Shown: one piece after another, positions 15,595 to 25,700 of the stretch
How positions within the stretch are numbered: the first letter of the stretch is position 1
Layout: every line of letters starts with the position of its first letter
DNA from: Oscillospiraceae bacterium
GTDB lineage: Bacteria; Bacillota_A; Clostridia; Oscillospirales; Oscillospiraceae
NCBI GenBank assembly: GCA_017398105.1
Contig: JAFQHF010000013.1
Location: forward strand, 1 to 48,262
Reading direction: 5' to 3'
DNA length: 48,262 bases
The notes under the pieces: model-generated
What the model saw: the letters and a program-made list of their open reading frames with translations, nothing else
What the model was told of the DNA's origin: nothing
Database searches by the model: none
Made by a program: the position numbers and the translations under genes

Positions 15595-16926
15595 ATGAGA
15601 AAAATTTACCCCAAGTTGATAGCCATGGGCATTCTGCTTTCCCTGTCCGTATCCGTGGTGGCCATGGCCTCCTATGCCTGGATGGTTCTGTCCAGCTCCC
15701 CGGTGGTCTCCGGAATCCAGGTGGCCATCGGCGGCGGCAACACCATTCTGGTAGCGCCGGACGTGACCCAGACGGTGAACGGACAGCTGTACCACTACCC
15801 CGGCCGGTTCGGTGAGAAGCTGAACTTCCGCCAGTACAGCCAGTATGACTATCTGCAGAGCATCGGTTCCCTGATGCCGGTTTCCACGTACAACGGCATC
15901 GACTGGTTCCTGCCTGCCTACTATACCTCCAATGACGAGGAGGTGGCCTCCGGCGAAGCCATGAGCGGCCAGCTGAAGCCCTTCACGGAATTCAAGGTGG
16001 ACAGCGAGCTCTCCTACGCCAATCTGAAGGCATCGGACCCGGAGCAGAAGGAAAAAATTCAGGAGGGCCACTATGCCTACCTGGATTTCTGGGTGGTCTC
16101 CCCCAGTGCGGATTTCACCCTGCGCATCTCCACGGATCGGGAGGATGCCGGCGGCACCTTCGTTATTGATCTGCTGCAGCCCCAGAAGGCCGATACCCAG
16201 ACCGGCTACACCCTGAAATACCCCACCGGCACCGCGGCTACCACCGTCCGGGTGGGCTTCCTGGCAAATCCCTACCAGCTCACCGACGATACCATGCAGC
16301 TGTACACCCAGAGCCCGGCCTTTGACCAGCGGGCCACCAGTCTGCGGGGCCTGTATGCCGAGCCCAATACCGGCACCTCCTATTTTGCCGATGACAAATT
16401 CGTGATCTACGAGCCCAACGGCAATTCCCATCCCCACAACGATGACCTGGACGGCACCTATGTGGAAACCAGGGCCATCGGCTTTGAAAACGGCCAGCCC
16501 ACGGAGCTTTCCTTCCTGGGTAAGGACATGCTGACGGTGCAGAATTCCAGCCTCTGGACAGAAAACGGTCAGGCTCTGGAGGAACGGTTCCAGACGGCGC
16601 TGCTAAGCTTTGATACGACAAACCTGACCCCGGACGAGATCTCCGCCCGGTTCTACAATCAATATCTGCAGGGCCAGATCTATCCCTACATCGACAAGGC
16701 CCAGTTCTATACCAATACGGATAACCTGTACGCCTACGCGAAGACTCCCCAGGCAGCAGCCCTTGGCAACGTGACCAAGGATGTGGCCATCATCGATCTG
16801 ACCCGCAATGTGCCCCAGCGTATCCGCATGTTCGTCTGGCTGGAGGGTCAGGATGTGGACTGCGTGGACATGGCCAGCAAATGCAGCTTCGCCGTGAACA
16901 TCGAGCTGGCCGGCGGCAACGAATAA
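15595..16926 (+). CDS. SipW-type secreted protein with C-terminal WLEG motif (paralogue of 9263)
   Basis: 443 residues. The short basic N-terminus and hydrophobic segment end in ASYAWMVLSSSPVVSG, the shared YAW cleavage region (predicted cut SYA|W). Later blocks align with the 9263 protein: LNFRQYSQYDYLQ, FVIYEPNGN, NSSLWTENG, and near the end VWLEGQDVDCVDMASKCSFAVNIELAGG. It is about 100 residues longer, with extra sequence in its middle (LTPDEISARFYNQYLQ region). AGAGG (15581-15585) lies nine bases before the ATG. It sits between the coiled-coil partner and the second signal peptidase. Probably another structural or adaptor subunit. Confidence 0.82.
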   Translation: MRKIYPKLIAMGILLSLSVSVVAMASYAWMVLSSSPVVSGIQVAIGGGNTILVAPDVTQTVNGQLYHYPGRFGEKLNFRQYSQYDYLQSIGSLMPVSTYNGIDWFLPAYYTSNDEEVASGEAMSGQLKPFTEFKVDSELSYANLKASDPEQKEKIQEGHYAYLDFWVVSPSADFTLRISTDREDAGGTFVIDLLQPQKADTQTGYTLKYPTGTAATTVRVGFLANPYQLTDDTMQLYTQSPAFDQRATSLRGLYAEPNTGTSYFADDKFVIYEPNGNSHPHNDDLDGTYVETRAIGFENGQPTELSFLGKDMLTVQNSSLWTENGQALEERFQTALLSFDTTNLTPDEISARFYNQYLQGQIYPYIDKAQFYTNTDNLYAYAKTPQAAALGNVTKDVAIIDLTRNVPQRIRMFVWLEGQDVDCVDMASKCSFAVNIELAGGNE

Positions 16927-16937
16927 AAAGCAAAAAA

Positions 16938-17013
16938 GTAGGGCGGCTTGCCTTCAAGCCGCCGCAGGAAAAAGCTGCCGTGATTCCGGCGGCTTGAAGG
17001 CAAGCCGCCCTAC
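16938..17013. repeat. Inverted-repeat element (GTAGGGCGG family), copy 2
   Basis: A compact 76-base element with 27-base perfect terminal inverted repeats (16938-16964 and 16987-17013), starting GTAGGGCGGCTTGCC. Each arm is itself a hairpin (GGCGGCTTG/CAAGCCGCC). It occupies nearly all the space before the second signal peptidase. Confidence 0.8.
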
Positions 17014-17045
17014 ACAAAGCCATTCTAAGCGTGACATTTTTACTT

Positions 17046-17816
17046 ATGGAAGAATTTGAAGAACAAGAAGAAACCCTCTGGCAGCGGCGGATCGGAATCC
17101 TGGTCACGGTGCTGCTGGTTCTGGCAGTGGCCTTTTGCCTGTATACGGTGATCCAGGTCCTGTCCAACGGCTATGTGAACATCGGCGGATTTATGATGTT
17201 CCGGGTGGTCACGGGCAGCATGGAGCCAACCATTCCGGTGGGCGCCCTGCTGCTGACGAAAGAAACCACAATTGATGCCATCCATATGGATGACATTATC
17301 TGCTTCCGCACCCAGGAGGCTGCCATATGGGGCAAGATCGTCACCCATCGGGTGGTGGGTTTTGTGGAGCAGGGAGGTCAGATCCTCCTGCAGACCCAGG
17401 GCGATGCCAATCTGGTGGCGGACGGCTACCTGGTCGGCCGGGAGCACCTGGTGGGCAAGGTCATTTGGCACACGGGAGATGAGAGCATTTTGGCAGGTAT
17501 TTTTTCCTTCTTTACAAGCAAGCTGGGATTCCTGGGCTGCATCGTCTTCCCCTGCCTGCTGCTGGCGGGCCTGATCCTGAAGGACTGTGTCAGCAGCATC
17601 AAAAAGGATCTGGCTATGGCCCTTTACGAACTGGAACACCCCATGCCGGTGGCGCCACCGGATAATTCCTGGGAAAACGATCCCCTGTGCGGCATGACCC
17701 AGGAGGAATACAATGAAATGTACGAACGTATCCGCGCAGAACTGATCGAGGAGCTGATGCAATTTGTCGAAGCGCAGAAACAACTCAATAATGCCGGACA
17801 AATCCAGCAGCCGTAA
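17046..17816 (+). CDS. Second SipW-like (ER-type) signal peptidase I
   Basis: 256 residues. The acidic N-terminus is followed by a membrane segment (about 17-40). The peptidase domain has Ser58 in TGSMEPTIPVG, His101 in VTHRVVG in place of lysine, and Asp120 in QGDANLVAD. A second hydrophobic segment (about 160-185) leads to a short cytoplasmic tail with a terminal helix (EEYNEMYERIRAELIEELM). It lacks the PAAEEA extension of the 10376 enzyme. It may be the peptidase dedicated to the following beta-helix and minor substrates. The start is uncertain: neither ATG 17046 nor GTG 17031 has a convincing RBS. Its 3' end overlaps the next gene. Confidence 0.85.
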   Translation: MEEFEEQEETLWQRRIGILVTVLLVLAVAFCLYTVIQVLSNGYVNIGGFMMFRVVTGSMEPTIPVGALLLTKETTIDAIHMDDIICFRTQEAAIWGKIVTHRVVGFVEQGGQILLQTQGDANLVADGYLVGREHLVGKVIWHTGDESILAGIFSFFTSKLGFLGCIVFPCLLLAGLILKDCVSSIKKDLAMALYELEHPMPVAPPDNSWENDPLCGMTQEEYNEMYERIRAELIEELMQFVEAQKQLNNAGQIQQP

Positions 17817-19989
17817 GATCCCCGGAAGCAGTGCCAATGCGCTGCAGAAGGCTCAGAAACGGATCGCCCGCCAGGCCATCCTGGCGCTGCTGACGGTGGT
17901 TCTGACCGTGGTTCTGATTTTTGCCATGACCTCCGCCTGGTATACCAACATCGTCCAGAGCAGCGGCCTGACCTTCCAGGCAGAAGCCTGGGGCTTCAGC
18001 GGAACCATTGATCTGGATGTGCCCAAGGTCATCAAGGCAGGCCCCGGAGACGAGGGCATCATCGGCCTGACGGTGACCAATTCGGAAAAGACCGTTACAG
18101 ACATCAATGTCAACGTCAACAAGTCCGAAATGGCAGAGCAGATGCAGCAGCGGCTGTACTTCTATGCCGATGCCCAGCTGACCCGCAACGGCGAGACCAT
18201 GGAGCGGGTGTACCTGAACAACCGGGACAACTACACCTATACCCTCTTCAGCAACGGCACCCTGCGGCTCAGCGAGGAGCTGCACAACGATGCCCTGCTG
18301 AAATGGCAGTGGGTCTATGATGTGCTGGGCTACTATGTCATCGGCCGCTACGATGCCCAGACCAAGCAGATGACCGTGGAGGAATACCTGCGGCCCATCG
18401 AATATGACTATGACGATGCCACCACCACCTTCGAGAAGGTAACCACCCTGGACGACGGCACGGAGATCTTCAGCAATGTGCTCAGCACTGTGGACGGCAC
18501 CACTACCGTGGATGCCTTCCTGTATGACCTGTCCCAAAAGGACGGCTACGCCGGCCAGATCAGTACCTTCGTCTATGCTGAGGTGGGCAGAGACAAGTAT
18601 TATCCCGTGGACGCGGCGGGCTATAAAAATGGCACCTATCCCGATGGCTACGGTATTTATGCCTACCTGTGCAACTATTCCCAGATCCAGCAGGCCACGG
18701 AATTCGATACCGCCCTGGGCCAGGCAGCCTACCAGCTGGATACAACCACCACCATTACCGATGTGGAGGGTATCACCAACGCAAATGATCTGGTGTCCAA
18801 AGCAAAGCTGACCATCTCTGCCCAGAAGAGCGAAAGCACCGTCATCAGTGTCACCACCACCACGGGTCTGAAGCAGGCCATGGCCATGAAGAACGTGGAT
18901 GTGATCCAGCTGAACGACGATATCAACCTGACAGACGATCCTCTGGTGATTCCCGCAGGCCAGCGGCTGATGCTGGACCTGAACGGCAACCAGATCACCA
19001 GCATCATCGAAACCGATGCCGCCAACAAGGTGGCCATCACCGCCCAGCCCGGCAGTTCCCTGACCATCCTCAACGGTGAGATCGTGGGCAAGCTTGAAAA
19101 GGATCTGACCCAGACGGAGACAAATCCCGACGGCACAACCCAGCCCACGGAGGAAGAAGAGCAGATCACCTCCGCAGGCTACGCCATCTATTCCACCGGT
19201 GCCGAGGTTGTCCTCAGCGACGTGGAAGTGAAGGACTTCAAGTACGGCATCTATGTGGGCGACAGCGACAATGACAATACCCTGGATTCCCGGATCTATC
19301 TGACGAACAGCTCCATCGATGTGACCTCCAATGCCGTCATCATCGCCGGCAACGGCTATGCATCCAGTCAGAAGAGCCAGCTGATCGTGGAAAAATCCAC
19401 CCTGACCAGCGATGGCATCACGATTTCCGGCAACGGCACCACCGCCGGCAACGGCCGCTGGGGTACCGACATCCAGATCATCGAAAGTACCATCACCAGC
19501 AAAGCGAGCGATGACATCACCAAGGCCGGCGCAGGCATCTACCATCCCCAGAAGGACAGCAACCTGACCATCTATAACAGTAAGGTCAGCGGCTATACCG
19601 GCGTTGCCCTGAAGGGCGGTACCTGCACCATCAACAATTCCACCATCACCGGTACCGGCGTGCAGACCATGGAACCCAAGTTCTTCACCAGCGGCTTTGC
19701 CGATACGGCAGACGCGGTGTACATCGAAACCAACTACGGCTACGATATCCGCCTGACCATCACCGGCTCCAGCGTGTTGACCACGAGAAATGATAATCTG
19801 GAAGCCCGTTCCCTGCGGGTCTATGACAGCGAAGCGCTGAACTTTGCCGTGAAGATCGTCAGCGGCATCTTCGATGAGGTCCAGCCCGCTGCCTGGATCG
19901 CGGAAGGCTCCGCAGCCGACGGCACCCATGTGGTGGTCAGCAGCACCACCCAGACAGATACCAATGATGACCCCGAGGCGGTTTCCTGA
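17791..19989 (+). CDS. SipW-type exported protein with right-handed beta-helix
   Basis: About 732 residues. A basic N-terminus and membrane segment (about 30-48) end in MTSAWYTNIVQSSGLTFQAEAWGFSG, similar to TasA-type cleavage regions. The first half is predicted beta-rich. From about 364 to 703 repeated short strands (IQLNDDINL, LMLDLNGNQI, LTILNGEIVG, VVLSDVEVKDFKYGIYVGD, LTIYNSKVSGYTGVALKGG) have the pattern of a pectate-lyase-like beta-helix. No catalytic residues can be named, so a structural or adhesive role is as likely as an enzymatic one. It overlaps the signal peptidase gene by 26 bases (53 if TTG 17764 is used), implying translational coupling. Confidence 0.82.
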   Translation: MPDKSSSRKIPGSSANALQKAQKRIARQAILALLTVVLTVVLIFAMTSAWYTNIVQSSGLTFQAEAWGFSGTIDLDVPKVIKAGPGDEGIIGLTVTNSEKTVTDINVNVNKSEMAEQMQQRLYFYADAQLTRNGETMERVYLNNRDNYTYTLFSNGTLRLSEELHNDALLKWQWVYDVLGYYVIGRYDAQTKQMTVEEYLRPIEYDYDDATTTFEKVTTLDDGTEIFSNVLSTVDGTTTVDAFLYDLSQKDGYAGQISTFVYAEVGRDKYYPVDAAGYKNGTYPDGYGIYAYLCNYSQIQQATEFDTALGQAAYQLDTTTTITDVEGITNANDLVSKAKLTISAQKSESTVISVTTTTGLKQAMAMKNVDVIQLNDDINLTDDPLVIPAGQRLMLDLNGNQITSIIETDAANKVAITAQPGSSLTILNGEIVGKLEKDLTQTETNPDGTTQPTEEEEQITSAGYAIYSTGAEVVLSDVEVKDFKYGIYVGDSDNDNTLDSRIYLTNSSIDVTSNAVIIAGNGYASSQKSQLIVEKSTLTSDGITISGNGTTAGNGRWGTDIQIIESTITSKASDDITKAGAGIYHPQKDSNLTIYNSKVSGYTGVALKGGTCTINNSTITGTGVQTMEPKFFTSGFADTADAVYIETNYGYDIRLTITGSSVLTTRNDNLEARSLRVYDSEALNFAVKIVSGIFDEVQPAAWIAEGSAADGTHVVVSSTTQTDTNDDPEAVS

Positions 19990-20053
19990 TATTCTCTATA
20001 TATAATAGAAGGAACCCCGGAAAACAGCCCCCGGCAGATGAAGGAGAACACCC

Positions 20054-20845
20054 ATGAACCATCGAAAATCAAATAGAATCCGGTGGTATACCCTGGGTCT
20101 TGTCCTCCTGCTGGGAGCGGGCTTTCTGGTAAACGCAGCCGGAACGGCCTACGCCCGCTACCGGGTGGAGTCCAGCCATGAGCTGCAGTTTATCCCCCGG
20201 GCTCTGAAATTCTTCCATACCGGCGCGGTTCAGCAGCAGACCGTTACCGATGATGCCACCGGAGAGACGGTGACCCGGGAGGTTTTTGTGAAAACCGATG
20301 CCACCGCCTGGCAGTATGCAAACGGTGTCAACACCACCACCTTCGCGGTGAGCAATGCTGCCGCCGACGAAACCGGCACCATGCGCATTCCGCAGGAGGA
20401 TCAGCATCTGCAGATCCGGTTCCAGGGAAGCCTGGGCCTGTGGGACGGCAGCGCTCCCTCCGCTGTGACCCTGACCGTCCGGGAGTCGGCTCTGGAGCTG
20501 ACCCAAAATGCCCAGGTGGAAACTCTGGCGGAAACCGAGCCTGTGGAGACCACCGCCTCCGATGACCCGGAAGCGCTGGCTGAAACCCAGACACAGGAGG
20601 AAGAACAGGACAAGCCCGTTACCATTACCGCCAAGGCCATCTCCATTAAGGCTGGCTCTCCCCTGCATGCGCAGTTCGGCGCAGGCTGGATATTCGTCTT
20701 TCAGGACGAACGGGGACAGGAACTGACCTGGACCCTGGAGGGCGGAAAGCAGTCCTATATTGAATTTACCATTTCCGTAGCCGGTGCCCAGTTTACCGAC
20801 CAGGCTTTGGCACAGGTGCAGATCATCGGCGAACCGGATACCTGA
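20054..20845 (+). CDS. Small SipW-type exported protein
   Basis: 263 residues. The basic N-terminus and hydrophobic segment end in NAAGTAYARYRVESSHELQF, like the GTxAxF cleavage region of TasA/camelysin proteins. Most of the chain is predicted beta-rich, interrupted by an E/T-rich linker (about 165-195). The C-terminus ends in strands (YIEFTISVAGAQFTDQALAQVQI). No further domain is recognised. AAGGAG (20041-20046) sits seven bases before the ATG. It lies between the beta-helix protein and the T/E/P-rich protein; a minor or tip/anchor subunit is possible. Confidence 0.75.
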   Translation: MNHRKSNRIRWYTLGLVLLLGAGFLVNAAGTAYARYRVESSHELQFIPRALKFFHTGAVQQQTVTDDATGETVTREVFVKTDATAWQYANGVNTTTFAVSNAAADETGTMRIPQEDQHLQIRFQGSLGLWDGSAPSAVTLTVRESALELTQNAQVETLAETEPVETTASDDPEALAETQTQEEEQDKPVTITAKAISIKAGSPLHAQFGAGWIFVFQDERGQELTWTLEGGKQSYIEFTISVAGAQFTDQALAQVQIIGEPDT

Positions 20846-20874
20846 GCGAACCCTTTCAGAAAGGAGGGCCAACC

Positions 20875-22761
20875 GTGAAAAAACGCACAAAAGCATATCT
20901 GGCTCTCCTGACCAGCCTTTTGTACCTGGGCGGCGCGGCACTGTCCGTGCAGGAGACCCAGGCGAGAAATATCTATACCATGAACTGGAATACCGTGGTG
21001 GACAGCAGTGTCCCCCAGGTTTCCAGCGTATGTCTTGTGGGTCAGAATGACCCGGCTCTGACGGTGCTGACGGGCACCATGTCCGTCCATGAGCAGAGCC
21101 ATACCATCACCTTCCCCATTCACGCCGGTGCCGCCGCCGCAGGCAGCCTGCTGTGGAGCACCGAAGAGGGAGAATTCCTGGATGTAGCCCTGGCAGTCAA
21201 CGGTGTTGATCTGACAGGCGTGAACACCAGTCTGGTTCCCGGTGAAAACACCGTGACCATTACCCTGACCCCTTCGGCCCAGGCCCGGGAGGAGATCGTC
21301 AGTCCCCGGCCTGCTGCCATTGAGATCACCTGGACCGACGGTGCGGGTACGGTGCTGACGGGCACCTTCCAGATCATGCTGGAAAACATCCCGGTGGAAG
21401 TTCCTCCCACGGAAGCGGCCCAGGAGACCCAGCCGGAGGAAGCCGAGACGGTTCCTCTGGAGACGGAAGCGGTTCTGCTGGAGGATACCGATCCGACGGA
21501 AGAAACCCAGCCCGGGGAGGACGTTATTCTGGAGACCACCCCCGAAACCATACCGGAGACCACCTCCGAGACAACTCCGGAAACCAATCCGGAAACCACG
21601 GAAGCATCGGAAACCACGGAGCCAGCGGTAATCAGCAAGACCCAGGCCCAGTCCGATGCCGCCATGACGGTGCAGCAGATTGAGCCGGAAGAAAGCGAAC
21701 CCGAAACAGAGCCCACTGATGTAACCCAGCAGACGGAGCCGGAGACAACGGCCCCGGTCAATCCGGGTCACAACGCGGCAGAGCCCACCGTTCCCGGCGA
21801 TACCGAACCTACCGCGGAATCCACAGAAGAAACCCAGCCGGAGGAGACCACGGTTCCCGGAGAAACGGAAACCACCGCCCCGGAGGAAACTGACGCACCC
21901 ACCGAAGGAACCCAGGATACGGAGCCTTCCGAACCGGAGACCCAGCCGGAGGAGACCGAAGCGGAAGCAGAGGGCTTCCGGATCTCCTCGATTTCGTCTT
22001 TCAGCCAGACAGATGCCAGAGTCCCGGTGCAGATCACCCTGGAGGAAGGCATCGACACCGTAAAGCTGGGCCTGACTCCCAGTTCGGACGGTCTGATCCA
22101 GCCCCTGCCCAGAAATACCCGCTTCAGCGTCAATGACGGTGAAAGCTTCTATATGATGTACGGAGAAACAGGCTATGTGGCGGAATTCAGCATTCCCGCC
22201 GGCATTGAGGAATTGCCGGTGCTGCTGGATTTCTCCCAGACGGAAACGGAGCTTGGCTCCATCACCCTGACGGCCCAGGGCTTTGCGGGAAAGGCATCCC
22301 GGCAGAGCGGCTCGGTGACCCTGATCCCCACCGGGGAGACGGAGGTTCTTGCCGACCGGCTGATGGCAGCGGCAGATGGCCAGCCCCCGGCGGAGGCCTG
22401 GGACACCCTGTTCCTTTCGAAGGACACCCAGCTGCAGTTCACACTTCCCGCTGCCTGGAACGAAGCGGATCTGGACTACAGCATTGAGATCCTGGCGGTG
22501 GATGACTATGGCCGGGTGGGCTACACCCCCGCCAGCACTGCTGACGGCAGCCTGATCATCAGCCACCGGGTAAATGAAGCCCAGGAAACGGTCACCGTGA
22601 CCATGGGCGACACCCTCCCCGGCGCCGGCACCTACCGTGCCAATTTCCAATGGAGTTACGAAGGCATCCATTTCGCACAGAAAGAGGTAACCTTCTTCAT
22701 CAACTATTCCGCCTACGCAGAGCAAGCGCAGAGTGGGCAGGAGGTTCAGGATAATGAATAA
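20875..22761 (+). CDS. Secreted protein with long Thr/Glu/Pro-rich linker
   Basis: 628 residues, GTG start supported by AAGGAGGG (20861-20868). The signal peptide (about 1-31, ending VQETQA) looks like an ordinary type I signal rather than the YAW type. A beta-rich domain (about 32-172) is followed by about 185 residues of T/E/P-rich sequence (about 178-365, many TE and ETTPE units). A second beta-rich domain (about 366-615) follows. There is no LPXTG or membrane anchor. The linker suggests a wall-spanning or extended stalk. The 3' end overlaps the next gene by eight bases, so both are probably translated together. Confidence 0.78.
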   Translation: MKKRTKAYLALLTSLLYLGGAALSVQETQARNIYTMNWNTVVDSSVPQVSSVCLVGQNDPALTVLTGTMSVHEQSHTITFPIHAGAAAAGSLLWSTEEGEFLDVALAVNGVDLTGVNTSLVPGENTVTITLTPSAQAREEIVSPRPAAIEITWTDGAGTVLTGTFQIMLENIPVEVPPTEAAQETQPEEAETVPLETEAVLLEDTDPTEETQPGEDVILETTPETIPETTSETTPETNPETTEASETTEPAVISKTQAQSDAAMTVQQIEPEESEPETEPTDVTQQTEPETTAPVNPGHNAAEPTVPGDTEPTAESTEETQPEETTVPGETETTAPEETDAPTEGTQDTEPSEPETQPEETEAEAEGFRISSISSFSQTDARVPVQITLEEGIDTVKLGLTPSSDGLIQPLPRNTRFSVNDGESFYMMYGETGYVAEFSIPAGIEELPVLLDFSQTETELGSITLTAQGFAGKASRQSGSVTLIPTGETEVLADRLMAAADGQPPAEAWDTLFLSKDTQLQFTLPAAWNEADLDYSIEILAVDDYGRVGYTPASTADGSLIISHRVNEAQETVTVTMGDTLPGAGTYRANFQWSYEGIHFAQKEVTFFINYSAYAEQAQSGQEVQDNE

Positions 22762-25700
22762 CGAGACACAAAGAAGAATAAACGCCTATAAAGCGGCCCT
22801 CCCCGCCCTCCGCGAGCGGGTCATCGCCGTAGCCCTGCTGCTGGCCATGTCGGCATCGATGCTGACATCCGCCTCCTACGCATGGATCACACTGTCTACC
22901 GCCCCGGAAGTCAGCGGCATGGCAACCACCGTTGCTGCCAATGGTAATTTGGAGATTGCTCTGGTGCAGGGATCTACAGCGGAGGCTCTGGTTGCTCCGG
23001 GAAAATCTCAGGTGGGAGATTCCGGTGCAGCAGAGGAACAGACTATGAAAGCAGCCAATGTCACCTGGGGTAACCTGGTGAATTTGTCTGATCCGGTGTA
23101 TGGTTTGAGCAATATTGCACTGCGTCCGGCACTGCTGAATGACTTTAATCTGACCCGGTATCCGCTTTATGGTGCTACTTACGGTAAGGATGGCCGCGTG
23201 ATTTCCACTTCTGACCGGTATGTGTATTCCAGCTGGAATGAGGACTTGGAATTCTTTGATGCTGGTGTACCGAATTATGGTGTCCGTGCGATTTCTTCCG
23301 TTCAGTACTCCAACGAAACCGGTAATGCAATTTTTAACGAATTGTGGGAAAGAATGGAATTGGCCTACGGCACAGCGAAGGGTATCTATGCAGATCTTAT
23401 TGATGGTAAGACTGCGCTGGATGCCAAAGGCACAACATCCATTGCGGCTATCACAGGTTTGATTCAGGTATTTGCCCAGGACAAGGTCAACTATATTGTC
23501 AATGATGTGGAATCCTATTCCGACTGCGGTGATCATCTTCCTAATTTCTATCAACTGATGTTGGAGTTTGAAAAAGTTCTGCGAAATGAAGGTCAGGCAC
23601 TGCTGGAGATGGCAAATCTGCAGGCGTTCCTGTATGATACGACCGGTACGGTAGGTACGGAAAGATTTAAGTCCGTGGAAGAACTTCTTTCGATGAAAGA
23701 AACAGACTTGGCAAAGGAAGGCGTGGTTTTGACATCGCTGACAACTTATAAGCAGAATCTGGCAAAGCTGGAAGAATGTCTCCCACGGATGGCAGGGTTT
23801 GTAGAGAAGGCACAAAGAGGCGAAGATGTTCTCTGGCCGGAACTGGAAGGTACAATCAATGAGTTTGTTAACATCAATAATACGACCCTGAATGGTGTTA
23901 AAATCGGAACAATGAATGGCGGCGATATTGACAAGGTGCTTGGCGGTGGTGAAGTCGTTATTACCCAGGGTATTCTGAAGGATACGGAGCAGCGGCTCGG
24001 TGAATGTATGAGTTCCCGGAATCCTCCCATCAGCACAAAGGTTACGGTTAAGTATATTATCAGCCTGAGTGTTTCTGCGACGGTCAGAACCGCTGCAACA
24101 ATGCCCTATGATTCCGGTGTGGATAAAGAGTACACGACACAGCTGAACAATAATTTCTCTGGCATGGATGCAAAGGCAAAGGACACATATGGTATGGCAA
24201 TCGACCTGTGGGTCAGAACCAATGCAATCGATTCTGTTCTGACCCTGGAGGGAACAACAATCTACGAAGAGATTCCGGAAATGGGTGTGAATCAGCAAGG
24301 CGATGAAACAGAGTTGTATACTCTGAAACTGGAAGAAGGCAATGAATACATCGTCTATATGATGGAGGAAGACGGCACAGAAACCTGGTATTATGCCGAC
24401 AACCATGAGCCTGTGGACGCGGAAGTTCTGGCAGGTGGTACTACCACAGCCAGAAAAAAGCAGGTTGTTGCAGGTTTCCAGGGTGAGAACCGTATTTGGG
24501 AAGAATGGGAAGACATGCTGGACCGGAAGCTGATCGCAGAAGATAATACGACTCAGGGTGCCGGCAGCTGCTTCATTTTCTATGCAGATCCTTCGGAGCA
24601 GCCCAGAATTTTGGATTTGTTAAATTCCTTTACAGTGGCATTTATCGATCAGAACGGCCGATATATAGGTATGGCTATGCTGAATACGGAAAATGCCTAT
24701 GCCATTAATGGTAAGGTTACAGTACCTCTGGAAGTTGTGGAAGGTACTGCTTATACCAACGACATGTACGAAGAAGTTCTTGGTATCATGCCTCTGGAAC
24801 AGAACGAGGCAACGATGCTTACTGCAGTCGTGTATCTGAATGGTACAAGATTGGAGAATGAGAACGTTTTGGCGTCCGGAGAGATTCAGGGCAGACTGAA
24901 TATTCAGTTCGGCAGCAGTGTAAATCTGAATAACCCCGATGATGTACGACTGCAGAAGGAATACCGAACCATCACGGCGGTGGCACAGTCCGGAGATCAG
25001 ATTTCTACCAGCGATGGAGATCCTCTGGTATTTAACTATACCGGAACGACAAAGGACATTACGGTCACCCTGACGGTGGACGGTGATCAGCCTGAGCGGA
25101 TTACCGGCTTCTTCCAGCGTATTATCAATGCGACTCAGGGTACAAGAGGCAATGAGGTTTCCTTTAAAAAACAGGACGACGGAACCTGGACGGCTAATAC
25201 CTTTGGATTGACTGCACCTGGCAAATACGCTCTGCGCAGCCTGATCGTTGACGGCGTGGAATACAATCTTGAGGATTGTCCTTCTGTTAATATTGAAGGC
25301 TTGTCTGTGAACAGTGTGGATGTATCTCTGGACAGCGGTATTCATATGACTGCGGAAAGCAGACTTCCTGTTGAGGTGACGGCAAGTATTAATGCAACCC
25401 CGGAGCTGATGCCGGCTCAGATTCGTGCTCAGTTCCGTAGCACGGATGGTGAAGAATGCAATGCGCTGATGTCCTATGACTCCAGAGATGGCCTCTGGAA
25501 AGGTACCGCGGACATTATTTCCAGCGGTACATATACCCTGCAGTATCTGGTTATGGACGGCAACTATACAGAACTGGAAGCAAAGGACCAGGTAACGCTG
25601 ATCGTCTATCTGGGTATGAAGGCGGTTATCGAAGGTCGTCTGCCCTCTGATCCCTATACCTTTGAGGGCGAATATGATATTCCCGTGACTGCGGTCATTC

